Assembly: GCF_006516965.1 (NCBI RefSeq)
Contig: NZ_VHLH01000012.1
Location: forward strand, 34,944 to 98,943
Direction of reading: 5' to 3'
Origin: Pararhizobium mangrovi
GTDB taxonomy: Bacteria; Pseudomonadota; Alphaproteobacteria; Rhizobiales; Rhizobiaceae
DNA: 64,000 nt
Shown here: in pieces, positions 57,884-64,000 of the stretch
Layout of the letters: every line of letters starts with the position of its first letter
Numbering within the stretch: position 1 is the first letter of the stretch
Made by a program: the position numbers and the translations under genes
The notes under the pieces: model-generated
The model's database searches: none
Seen by the model: the letters and a program-made list of their open reading frames with translations, nothing else
What the model was told of the DNA's origin: nothing

Positions 57884-58252
57884 TTAAAGCACTTCGGGTG
57901 CCAGCGAAATGATTCGCATGTGGTTCTTGGCTCGAAGTTCACGCGGAACCGGGCCGAAGATACGCGTGCCGACCGGCTCGCGCTGGTTGTTCAAGAGCAC
58001 CGCCGCGTTCGTGTCGAAGCGGATCACGCTGCCGTCGGAGCGCCGGATTTCCTTGGCGGTGCGTACCACGACCGCCTTCATCACGTCGCCCTTCTTCACG
58101 CGGCCGCGCGGGATGGCCTCCTTCACCGAGACGACGATGACGTCGCCGATCGAGGCGTACTTCCGCTTCGAACCGCCCAGCACCTTGATGCACATGACAC
58201 GACGAGCGCCGGAATTGTCCGCGACGTCGAGGTTAGTTTGCATCTGAATCAT
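57884..58252 (-). CDS. rplN: Large ribosomal subunit protein uL14
   Basis: A 122-aa uL14 with [39 protein letters not shown] and a C-terminal SLAPEVL. Length and opening are exact for the family. It lies 67 nt after rpsQ. Confidence 0.98.
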   Translation of the reverse strand: MIQMQTNLDVADNSGARRVMCIKVLGGSKRKYASIGDVIVVSVKEAIPRGRVKKGDVMKAVVVRTAKEIRRSDGSVIRFDTNAAVLLNNQREPVGTRIFGPVPRELRAKNHMRIISLAPEVL

Positions 58253-58319
58253 GTCAGGCCGCCTTTATGTCTCTGGCCGGGAGGTAGGACCCTGCCGCCC
58301 CGCCCGTTCTTCGTGCGTG

Positions 58320-58562
58320 TCAGTCCTGCGCCGGCGTGTTCACCACGGCCCAGGTCTTCTGCTTGGAAATCGGCGCGCATTCCTCGATGGAGACGAGATC
58401 GCCGACCTTGCACCGGTTGTCCGCGTCATGCGCCTTGTAGTTCTTCGTGCGGCGCACGGTCTTCTGCATCAACGGATGCGCGAAGCGGCGCTCGACGCGC
58501 ACGACGACGGTCTTGTCGTTCTTGTCGGAAACGACGGTGCCCTGCAGAATGCGTTTCGGCAT
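58320..58562 (-). CDS. rpsQ: Small ribosomal subunit protein uS17
   Basis: An 80-aa uS17 of OB fold. [21 protein letters not shown] and [19 protein letters not shown] identify it. It lies 12 nt after rpmC. Confidence 0.97.
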   Translation of the reverse strand: MPKRILQGTVVSDKNDKTVVVRVERRFAHPLMQKTVRRTKNYKAHDADNRCKVGDLVSIEECAPISKQKTWAVVNTPAQD

Positions 58563-58574
58563 TGTTCTTGGTCC

Positions 58575-58775
58575 TTAGGCCTTGGCTTCGGCCGCCTTCT
58601 GGCGGGCGATGGTCTTCACGCGGGCAATGTCGCGACGAACCTCGCGAATGCGCCCGGTCTGCTCCAACTGGCCGGTCGCCTTCTGGAAGCGCAGGTTGAA
58701 CTGCTCCTTCTTCAGGCGGGCGAGTTCGTCGGACAGCTCGTCGACGGTCTTGGAGCGCGCGTCGGTGGCTTTCAT
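58575..58775 (-). CDS. rpmC: Large ribosomal subunit protein uL29
   Basis: A 66-aa helical uL29 located at the exit tunnel. The [19 protein letters not shown] signature is clear, and there is an Ala/Lys-rich C-terminus. It lies 20 nt after rplP. Confidence 0.97.
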   Translation of the reverse strand: MKATDARSKTVDELSDELARLKKEQFNLRFQKATGQLEQTGRIREVRRDIARVKTIARQKAAEAKA

Positions 58776-58795
58776 CGTCTTCAGTCTCCTGTCCG

Positions 58796-59209
58796 TCAGT
58801 CGGCGATGCGCTGGACGAAGCGCGTCTTGACCGAGAGCTTGGCAGCACCGAGGCGAAGTGCCTCGCGGGCGATCTCCTCGCTGACGCCGTCGATCTCGAA
58901 CATGATCCGCCCCGGCTTCACGCGCGCGGCCCAGTAGTCGATCGAGCCCTTGCCCTTACCCATGCGCACTTCCGTCGGCTTCGACGTGACGGGCAGGTCG
59001 GGGAAGATGCGGATCCACACGCGGCCGGCACGCTTCATGTGACGCGTGATGGCACGACGGGCGGCCTCGATCTGGCGCGCGTTGACGCGATCGGGCTCCT
59101 GCGCCTTCAGGCCATAGGACCCGAAGCTCAGCTGCGACCCACCCTTCGCGTCGCCATGGATGCGACCCTTGTGGTACTTGCGGAATTTCGTACGTTTCGG
59201 CTGCAACAT
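58796..59209 (-). CDS. rplP: Large ribosomal subunit protein uL16
   Basis: A 137-aa uL16 with [39 protein letters not shown] and the [20 protein letters not shown] region near the peptidyl-transferase centre. Standard position between rpsC and rpmC. Confidence 0.98.
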   Translation of the reverse strand: MLQPKRTKFRKYHKGRIHGDAKGGSQLSFGSYGLKAQEPDRVNARQIEAARRAITRHMKRAGRVWIRIFPDLPVTSKPTEVRMGKGKGSIDYWAARVKPGRIMFEIDGVSEEIAREALRLGAAKLSVKTRFVQRIAD

Positions 59210-59246
59210 TGCCTAATACCTCGAACGTATGCGTTTGATCCGGCCG

Positions 59247-59948
59247 TCAGGCGTTTTCGCGACGGCGGCCGCCCGAATTGTCGGCCTCGGTGGCGCGACG
59301 CTCGGAAGCCATCGGATCGTGTTCCAGGATCTCACCCTTGAAGATCCAGACCTTGATGCCGCAGATGCCATAGGCCGTATGAGCCTCGGCATGCCCGTAA
59401 TCGATGTCGGCACGCAGCGTATGCAGCGGCACGCGACCTTCGCGGTACCACTCGGTCCGGGCGATCTCGGCACCGCCGAGGCGGCCCGACGAAACGATCC
59501 GGATGCCTTCGGCACCGAGCCGCATCGCCGACTGCACGGAGCGCTTCATGGCCCGGCGGAACGCCACACGACGTTCCAGCTGCTGTGCGATCGACTGCGC
59601 GACGAGCGCTGCGTCCGTCTCGGGCTTGCGCACCTCGACGATGTTGAGGTGCGTTTCCGAACGCGTCATTTCGGTCAGCTTGCGGCGAAGCTTCTCGATG
59701 TCCGCGCCCTTCTTGCCGATGATGAGGCCAGGACGCGCCGAATGGATCGTCACGCGGCACTTCTTGTGCGGGCGCTCGATGACGACCTTCGAAACGCCGG
59801 CGTTCTTGAGCTCGCTCATGAGGTATTCGCGAATGCGAAGATCCTCGTGGAGAAGCTCGCCGTACTCCTTGTCGTCGGCGAACCAGCGCGAGTCCCAGGT
59901 GCGGTTGATGCCGAGCCGGAACCCGATCGGATTAATCTTCTGTCCCAT
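59247..59948 (-). CDS. rpsC: Small ribosomal subunit protein uS3
   Basis: A 233-aa uS3 with [20 protein letters not shown], the KH domain loop [13 protein letters not shown] and the C-terminal [11 protein letters not shown] block. It has helicase-related contacts at the mRNA entry site. ATG shares one base with the rplV stop (TAATG). Confidence 0.98.
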   Translation of the reverse strand: MGQKINPIGFRLGINRTWDSRWFADDKEYGELLHEDLRIREYLMSELKNAGVSKVVIERPHKKCRVTIHSARPGLIIGKKGADIEKLRRKLTEMTRSETHLNIVEVRKPETDAALVAQSIAQQLERRVAFRRAMKRSVQSAMRLGAEGIRIVSSGRLGGAEIARTEWYREGRVPLHTLRADIDYGHAEAHTAYGICGIKVWIFKGEILEHDPMASERRATEADNSGGRRRENA

Positions 59949-60337
59949 TACGCGGCCTTCTCCGTTTCCTCGGCTTCCCGCACGACGATCGTCAGGTGCG
60001 CGAACGGCTTTTCGATGCGCGAGGCGCGGCCGCGGCCACGGGCCTGGAAACGCTTCATCACCAGCGACTTGCCAACATAGGCCTCGGCGACGACAAGCGT
60101 GTCGACGTCGAGGTCGTGATTGTTCTCCGCGTTCGCAATGGCCGATTCCAGCGTCTTGCGCACCTGGTCGGAAATCCGCTTGCGCGAGAATTCCAGCTCG
60201 GCGAGCGCACGCTCGACCTTCTTGCCACGGATCATGGCTGCGACGAGATTGAGCTTCTGCGGGCTGACGCGAAGCGAGCGTGCGACCGCCATCGCCTCGT
60301 TTTCCTTCAGCCGACGTTCGGCTTTGGCCTTGCCCAT
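59948..60337 (-). CDS. rplV: Large ribosomal subunit protein uL22
   Basis: A 129-aa uL22 whose extended hairpin lines the exit tunnel. [22 protein letters not shown] and the [20 protein letters not shown] loop are present. ATG 60337 gives the family length; the longer upstream frame lies within rpsS. Only two bases separate it from the rpsS stop. Confidence 0.97.
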   Translation of the reverse strand: MGKAKAERRLKENEAMAVARSLRVSPQKLNLVAAMIRGKKVERALAELEFSRKRISDQVRKTLESAIANAENNHDLDVDTLVVAEAYVGKSLVMKRFQARGRGRASRIEKPFAHLTIVVREAEETEKAA

Positions 60338-60339
60338 CG

Positions 60340-60618
60340 TTACTTCCTTCTCGCTTTCTTGTCCGCGCCGTGACCGTAATAGGTCCGCGACGGCGCGAAC
60401 TCGCCGAACTTGTGCCCGACCATGTCCTCGCTGACGAGGACCGGCACGTGCTTGTTGCCGTTGTAGACGCCGAAGGTGAGGCCGACGAACTGCGGCAGGA
60501 TGGTGGAGCGGCGGCTCCACATCTTGATCACCTCACTGCGCCCGCCTTCGCGAACCTTCTCGGCCTTCTTGAGAAGATAGCCGTCGACGAACGGACCTTT
60601 CCAGACTGAACGAGCCAT
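60340..60618 (-). CDS. rpsS: Small ribosomal subunit protein uS19
   Basis: A 92-aa uS19 with [21 protein letters not shown] and the [22 protein letters not shown] signature near the C-terminus. It is adjacent to uS13 in the small-subunit head. Gap 13 nt after rplB. Confidence 0.98.
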   Translation of the reverse strand: MARSVWKGPFVDGYLLKKAEKVREGGRSEVIKMWSRRSTILPQFVGLTFGVYNGNKHVPVLVSEDMVGHKFGEFAPSRTYYGHGADKKARRK

Positions 60619-60631
60619 CGAACGCCCTCTC

Positions 60632-61468
60632 CTACTTCTTCCGTGCGTGGCGCGAGCGCATCACGTACTTGTCGGTCGACTTGTTGTTGCGGGTGCGCTT
60701 GCCCTTGGTGGGCTTGCCCCACGGGGTAACCGGGTGGCGACCGCCCGAGGTGCGGCCTTCGCCGCCGCCGTGCGGGTGGTCGATCGGGTTCATGACGACG
60801 CCGCGAACGTGCGGGCGCTTGCCGCGCCAGCGCGACCGTCCGGCCTTGCCGTCCGAAATGTTGCCGTGCTCGGGGTTCGATACCGCACCGATCGTCGCCA
60901 GGCACGAGCCCGGAACGAGGCGCTGTTCGCCCGAGGTCAGGCGGAGGATCGCCATGCCCTGGTCGCGTCCGACGAGCTGCGCATAGGCACCGGCCGAACG
61001 CGCCATCTGGCCGCCCTTGCCGGGCTTCATCTCGACGTTGTGGACGATCGTGCCGACCGGCATCGCCTGCAGCGGCATCGCGTTGCCGGGCTTGACGTCG
61101 ATCGTCTTGTCGGACGCCATCACCTTGTCGCCGGCCGAAAGACGCTGCGGAGCGAGGATATAGGCCTGCTCGCCGTCGGCATAGTTCACGAGCGCGATGA
61201 AGGCGGAGCGGTTCGGATCGTATTCCAGCCGCTCGACGGTGCCTTCGACGTCGATCTTGCGCCGCTTGAAATCCACCATGCGGTAGGTGCGTTTGTGGCC
61301 ACCGCCTTGGAAGCGCGCCGTCGCCCGGCCGAGATTGTTGCGGCCGCCCTTCTTCGAAAGGCCTTCGGTCAACGCCTTGACGGGCTTGCCCTTGTGGAGG
61401 CCGCTCCGCTCGACGATGACCAGCTGCCGCTGGCCGGCGCTCGTCGGGTTAAAGGTCTTCAATGCCAT
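60632..61468 (-). CDS. rplB: Large ribosomal subunit protein uL2
   Basis: A 278-aa uL2 with [19 protein letters not shown], the [20 protein letters not shown] loop and the [13 protein letters not shown] motif whose His is near the peptidyl-transferase centre. The length is typical for the family. Confidence 0.98.
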   Translation of the reverse strand: MALKTFNPTSAGQRQLVIVERSGLHKGKPVKALTEGLSKKGGRNNLGRATARFQGGGHKRTYRMVDFKRRKIDVEGTVERLEYDPNRSAFIALVNYADGEQAYILAPQRLSAGDKVMASDKTIDVKPGNAMPLQAMPVGTIVHNVEMKPGKGGQMARSAGAYAQLVGRDQGMAILRLTSGEQRLVPGSCLATIGAVSNPEHGNISDGKAGRSRWRGKRPHVRGVVMNPIDHPHGGGEGRTSGGRHPVTPWGKPTKGKRTRNNKSTDKYVMRSRHARKK

Positions 61469-61511
61469 TTCGTCGTTCCTCGAAATTCCTTCAGGCCGGG
61501 TCGGTCGGCCC

Positions 61512-61805
61512 TCAAAGGCCGGTCGTCACGTCGATGGACTGGCCCTCGGCGAGCGTCACGACCGCCTTCTTGACGTCGGACTGGCGCCCGGAGACACCCT
61601 TGAAACGCTTGCTCTTGCCCTTGCGGATCAGCGTGTTCACGCCTGTGACCTTGACCGAGAAGAGTGCCTCGACCGCAGCCTTGATCTCCGGCTTCGAAGC
61701 CTTGCGCGCGACGTTGAACATCACCTGGTTCGATTCCGAAAGCAGCGTCGACTTCTCGGTGATCACCGGCGACAGGATGACGTCGTAGTGGCGAAGTTCG
61801 CTCAT
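61512..61805 (-). CDS. rplW: Large ribosomal subunit protein uL23
   Basis: A 97-aa uL23, the exit-tunnel docking site for trigger factor and [20 protein letters not shown] and KFxVxxxATKPEIK-like [18 protein letters not shown] are present. ATG 61805 overlaps the rplD stop (ATGA). The longer frame upstream lies in rplD and is rejected. Confidence 0.97.
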   Translation of the reverse strand: MSELRHYDVILSPVITEKSTLLSESNQVMFNVARKASKPEIKAAVEALFSVKVTGVNTLIRKGKSKRFKGVSGRQSDVKKAVVTLAEGQSIDVTTGL

Positions 61806-62422
61806 TTGAAACGCTCCTCGAGAGCCTCGATCGCGGCCTTCGACAAGACGAGCTTGCCGCGGCGAAGGATGTCGTAGACGTTGATGCCCTGAACCGGCAG
61901 CACGTCGACATGCGGGATGTTGCGTGCGGCGCGACCGAAATTGATGTCGATCTCGGCGCCGCCGACGATCAGCGCGTCGGAAAGCCCGAGCTTCTCGAAC
62001 GAACCGGTGAGCGCCTTCGTCTTGGCTTCCTTCGCGCTCAGGTCGTCGAGCACGATCAGATCGTTGGCGCGGGCCTTCGCCGACAGGGCGTGCCGCAAGC
62101 CGAGTGCACGGACCTTCTTGGGAAGGTCGTGAGCGTGGCTGCGATCCTGCGGACCGTGCGCCTTGCCGCCGCCGCGAAACTGCGGGGCGCGAGCGGACGA
62201 ATGCCGTGCGCGGCCAGTGCCCTTCTGCCGGTACATCTTCGCACCGGTGCGCGAGACCTCGGCGCGGCCCTGCGCGTGATGCGTGCCCTGCTGGCGCTTG
62301 GCGAGCTGCCAGCGCACGACGCGCGAGAGAATGTCTTCGCGCGGGTCGAGGTCGAAGATCGCGTCGGAAAGGGTGACCTTTCCGGCGTCCTTGCCCTCGA
62401 GCGTGGTGACGGCGAGATCCAT
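61802..62422 (-). CDS. rplD: Large ribosomal subunit protein uL4
   Basis: A 206-aa uL4 with the tunnel-facing loop around residues 45-90 ([32 protein letters not shown]). In gammaproteobacteria L4 represses the S10 operon through the leader of rpsJ; here the only large structured spacer is between rpsJ and rplC. The start shares one base with the rplC stop. Confidence 0.97.
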   Translation of the reverse strand: MDLAVTTLEGKDAGKVTLSDAIFDLDPREDILSRVVRWQLAKRQQGTHHAQGRAEVSRTGAKMYRQKGTGRARHSSARAPQFRGGGKAHGPQDRSHAHDLPKKVRALGLRHALSAKARANDLIVLDDLSAKEAKTKALTGSFEKLGLSDALIVGGAEIDINFGRAARNIPHVDVLPVQGINVYDILRRGKLVLSKAAIEALEERFK

Positions 62423-63144
62423 TATTCGGCCCCTTCGTTCGAAGCTTCTGCGTTGTCGGCAGCACCCGCCGAACCCTTGATGCCGGCCGGACGCGGCGCA
62501 CTGTCGGGCACCGGCGCCTTGATGGCGTCGCGAACGAGGATCCAGGATCCCTTGGAGCCCGGCACAGCACCCTTCAGCATGATCACGCCGCGTGCCTCGT
62601 CGGTCGCGACGACCTCGAGGTTCTGCGTGGTGACGCGGGTCTGGCCCATGTGTCCGGCCATCTTCTTGTTCTTAAAGACCTTGCCGGGGTTCTGGTTCTG
62701 ACCCGTCGAGCCGTGCGCACGGTGCGAGATGGAAACGCCGTGCGTGGCGAAGAGACCGCCGAAATTGTGGCGCTTCATCGCACCGGCGAAGCCCTTGCCG
62801 ATCGAGGTGCCGGTCACGTCCACGAGCTGGCCGGAGACGAAATGGTCGGCGGTGATCTCCGCGCCCACGTCGATCATGTTGTCGGCGCTCACGCGGAACT
62901 CAGCAACCTTCATCTTCGGCTCGACGCTGGCGCTCGCGAAATGACCGCGCATCGCCTTCGTCGTGTTCTTGACCTTGGAAAGGCCGGCACCGAGCTGGAC
63001 GGCGGTGTAGCCGTTCTTTTCCTCGGTCCGCTGCGCGACGACCTGGCAGTTCTTCAGCTGAAGAACCGTGACGGGGACATGCTCGCCGGCGTCGTTGTAG
63101 ACGCGCGTCATGCCCACCTTCTGTGCAATCACACCTGAACGCAT
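62422..63144 (-). CDS. rplC: Large ribosomal subunit protein uL3
   Basis: A 240-aa uL3 with [16 protein letters not shown], the [21 protein letters not shown] loop (shown partly as KRHNFGG) and [13 protein letters not shown] [17 protein letters not shown]-terminal tail of about 30 Ala/Pro/Glu-rich residues is usual in rhizobia. It is separated from rpsJ by 141 nt of hairpin-rich sequence. Confidence 0.97.
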   Translation of the reverse strand: MRSGVIAQKVGMTRVYNDAGEHVPVTVLQLKNCQVVAQRTEEKNGYTAVQLGAGLSKVKNTTKAMRGHFASASVEPKMKVAEFRVSADNMIDVGAEITADHFVSGQLVDVTGTSIGKGFAGAMKRHNFGGLFATHGVSISHRAHGSTGQNQNPGKVFKNKKMAGHMGQTRVTTQNLEVVATDEARGVIMLKGAVPGSKGSWILVRDAIKAPVPDSAPRPAGIKGSAGAADNAEASNEGAE

Positions 63145-63173
63145 CGGTTCAATTCCTTTTAGAGTTCCCTGTC

Positions 63174-63284
63174 GGAGCCTTGCGGCTCCTCCACGCCTCT
63201 GTCTGCTTGGCTACCGGTCGAAGCCTGTCGGCTTGCCTCGCCTCTTGTCGGTCGAGTTACCGGTTCGTCGAAACCCTTCGGGGT
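63174..63284 (-). promoter_or_regulatory. Three tetraloop hairpins in the rpsJ-rplC spacer
   Basis: On the minus strand the RNA can form, in order: ACCC-CGAA-GGGT (63273-63284), AAGCC-GACA-GGCTT (63221-63234) and GGAGCC-GCAA-GGCTCC (63174-63189). The GCAA and similar loops are stable tetraloop classes. They fill a spacer that is far longer than most others in the cluster, suggesting an RNA element for autoregulation or processing. Confidence 0.45.
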
Positions 63285-63285
63285 C

Positions 63286-63594
63286 CTAGAGCTTGATCTC
63301 CACGTCCACACCGGCGGCGAGATCGAGCTTCATCAGCGCATCAACGGTCTGCGGCGTCGGATCGACGATGTCGAGGAGGCGCTTGTGCGTGCGCATCTCG
63401 AACTGCTCGCGGCTCTTCTTGTCGATGTGCGGCGAACGGTTGACCGTGAACTTCTCGATACGGGTGGGAAGCGGAACCGGTCCGCGAACGCCGGCACCCG
63501 TACGCTTCGCCGTCGAGACGATTTCCCGGGTCGAGGAATCGAGAATGCGATGGTCGAAGGCTTTGAGGCGGATGCGGATATTCTGGCCGTTCAT
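63286..63594 (-). CDS. rpsJ: Small ribosomal subunit protein uS10
   Basis: A 102-aa uS10 (also NusE) with [19 protein letters not shown], the [29 protein letters not shown] region (in part) and [18 protein letters not shown] C-terminus. It is first of the S10 cluster after tuf and also takes part in transcription antitermination. Confidence 0.98.
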   Translation of the reverse strand: MNGQNIRIRLKAFDHRILDSSTREIVSTAKRTGAGVRGPVPLPTRIEKFTVNRSPHIDKKSREQFEMRTHKRLLDIVDPTPQTVDALMKLDLAAGVDVEIKL

Positions 63595-63611
63595 GGCAAT
63601 GTGTCCTTGTT

Positions 63612-63646
63612 GGAAAACCGCACGCGCCGCATCGAACGGCGCGTGC
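63612..63646 (-). terminator. Terminator- or attenuator-like hairpin between tuf and rpsJ
   Basis: A 10-bp perfect stem (63620-63629 with 63637-63646) with a 7-base loop is followed on the minus strand by GGTTTTCC. The U-run is only four bases, so partial termination is more likely than complete. It sits 18-20 bases before the rpsJ ribosome-binding region. Confidence 0.45.
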
Positions 63647-63668
63647 GATGATCACGTATGGCCCGAAG

Positions 63669-64000
<332 letters not shown>

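Overview
The window is about 64 kb of GC-rich chromosome with dense, short-spaced genes. It reads as an alphaproteobacterium of the order Hyphomicrobiales (Rhizobiales). The evidence is a close NdvA/ChvA cyclic beta-1,2-glucan exporter, RpoA and ribosomal proteins of rhizobial type, an rpsM-rpsK-rpoA-rplQ operon without rpsD, a glutathione-dependent formaldehyde pathway, and several promoter candidates of the TTGAC-N17-TATA or CTTGRC-N17-CTAYAT type. The genus cannot be settled from the sequence alone. I see no CRISPR array, insertion sequence, prophage or rRNA. One tRNA, Leu(GAG), is present.

Layout. 1-2.5 kb (minus): the 5' part of a urease operon, ureD-ureA-ureB, a secreted LprI-like protein, a GFA/CENP-V zinc protein, then the first 22 codons of ureC. 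2.7-6.1 kb (minus): proV-proW-proX, a glycine betaine/proline ABC importer. 6.4-11.9 kb: acyl-CoA thioesterase, aldo/keto reductase, rplY-pth, ychF and two translationally coupled MaoC-fold genes. 12.1-17.8 kb: two closely related MsbA-type ABC exporters flanking a divergent marR / MFS pair. 17.9-21.1 kb: a secreted 14-residue-repeat protein, an AT-rich intergenic island and ndvA. 21.2-25.6 kb (minus): an MCE lipid-transport operon. 25.8-32.7 kb: malic enzyme with a phosphotransacetylase-like tail; a QseBC-type two-component system divergent from two small exported proteins (a four-EF-hand protein and a PepSY-like protein); tRNA-Leu; lipB. 32.8-42.8 kb: pccA and pccB, separated by a DMT transporter, the adhC-yaiI-fghA formaldehyde cluster and a DHA2-type MFS pump. 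42.0-47.8 kb (minus): a tightly packed housekeeping run degP-rarA-crcB-rluC-HAD phosphatase-ATP12 chaperone leading into pccB. 48.9-64 kb (minus): the large ribosomal protein superoperon from the end of tuf and rpsJ to secY-adk-rpsM-rpsK-rpoA-rplQ.

Most of the window is core metabolism and translation. The parts most worth a second look are non-standard. One is the possible calcium-responsive module at 28.2-31.2 kb (kinase, regulator, EF-hand and PepSY-like proteins, plus a candidate 11-bp-phased direct repeat). Another is the 14-residue-repeat exported protein and the AT-rich tract upstream of it. The structured RNA spacers inside the ribosomal superoperon stand out too: three tetraloop hairpins between rpsJ and rplC, and a promoter with a hairpin leader before rpsM. 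Last is the second MaoC gene, which has lost the usual catalytic histidine.
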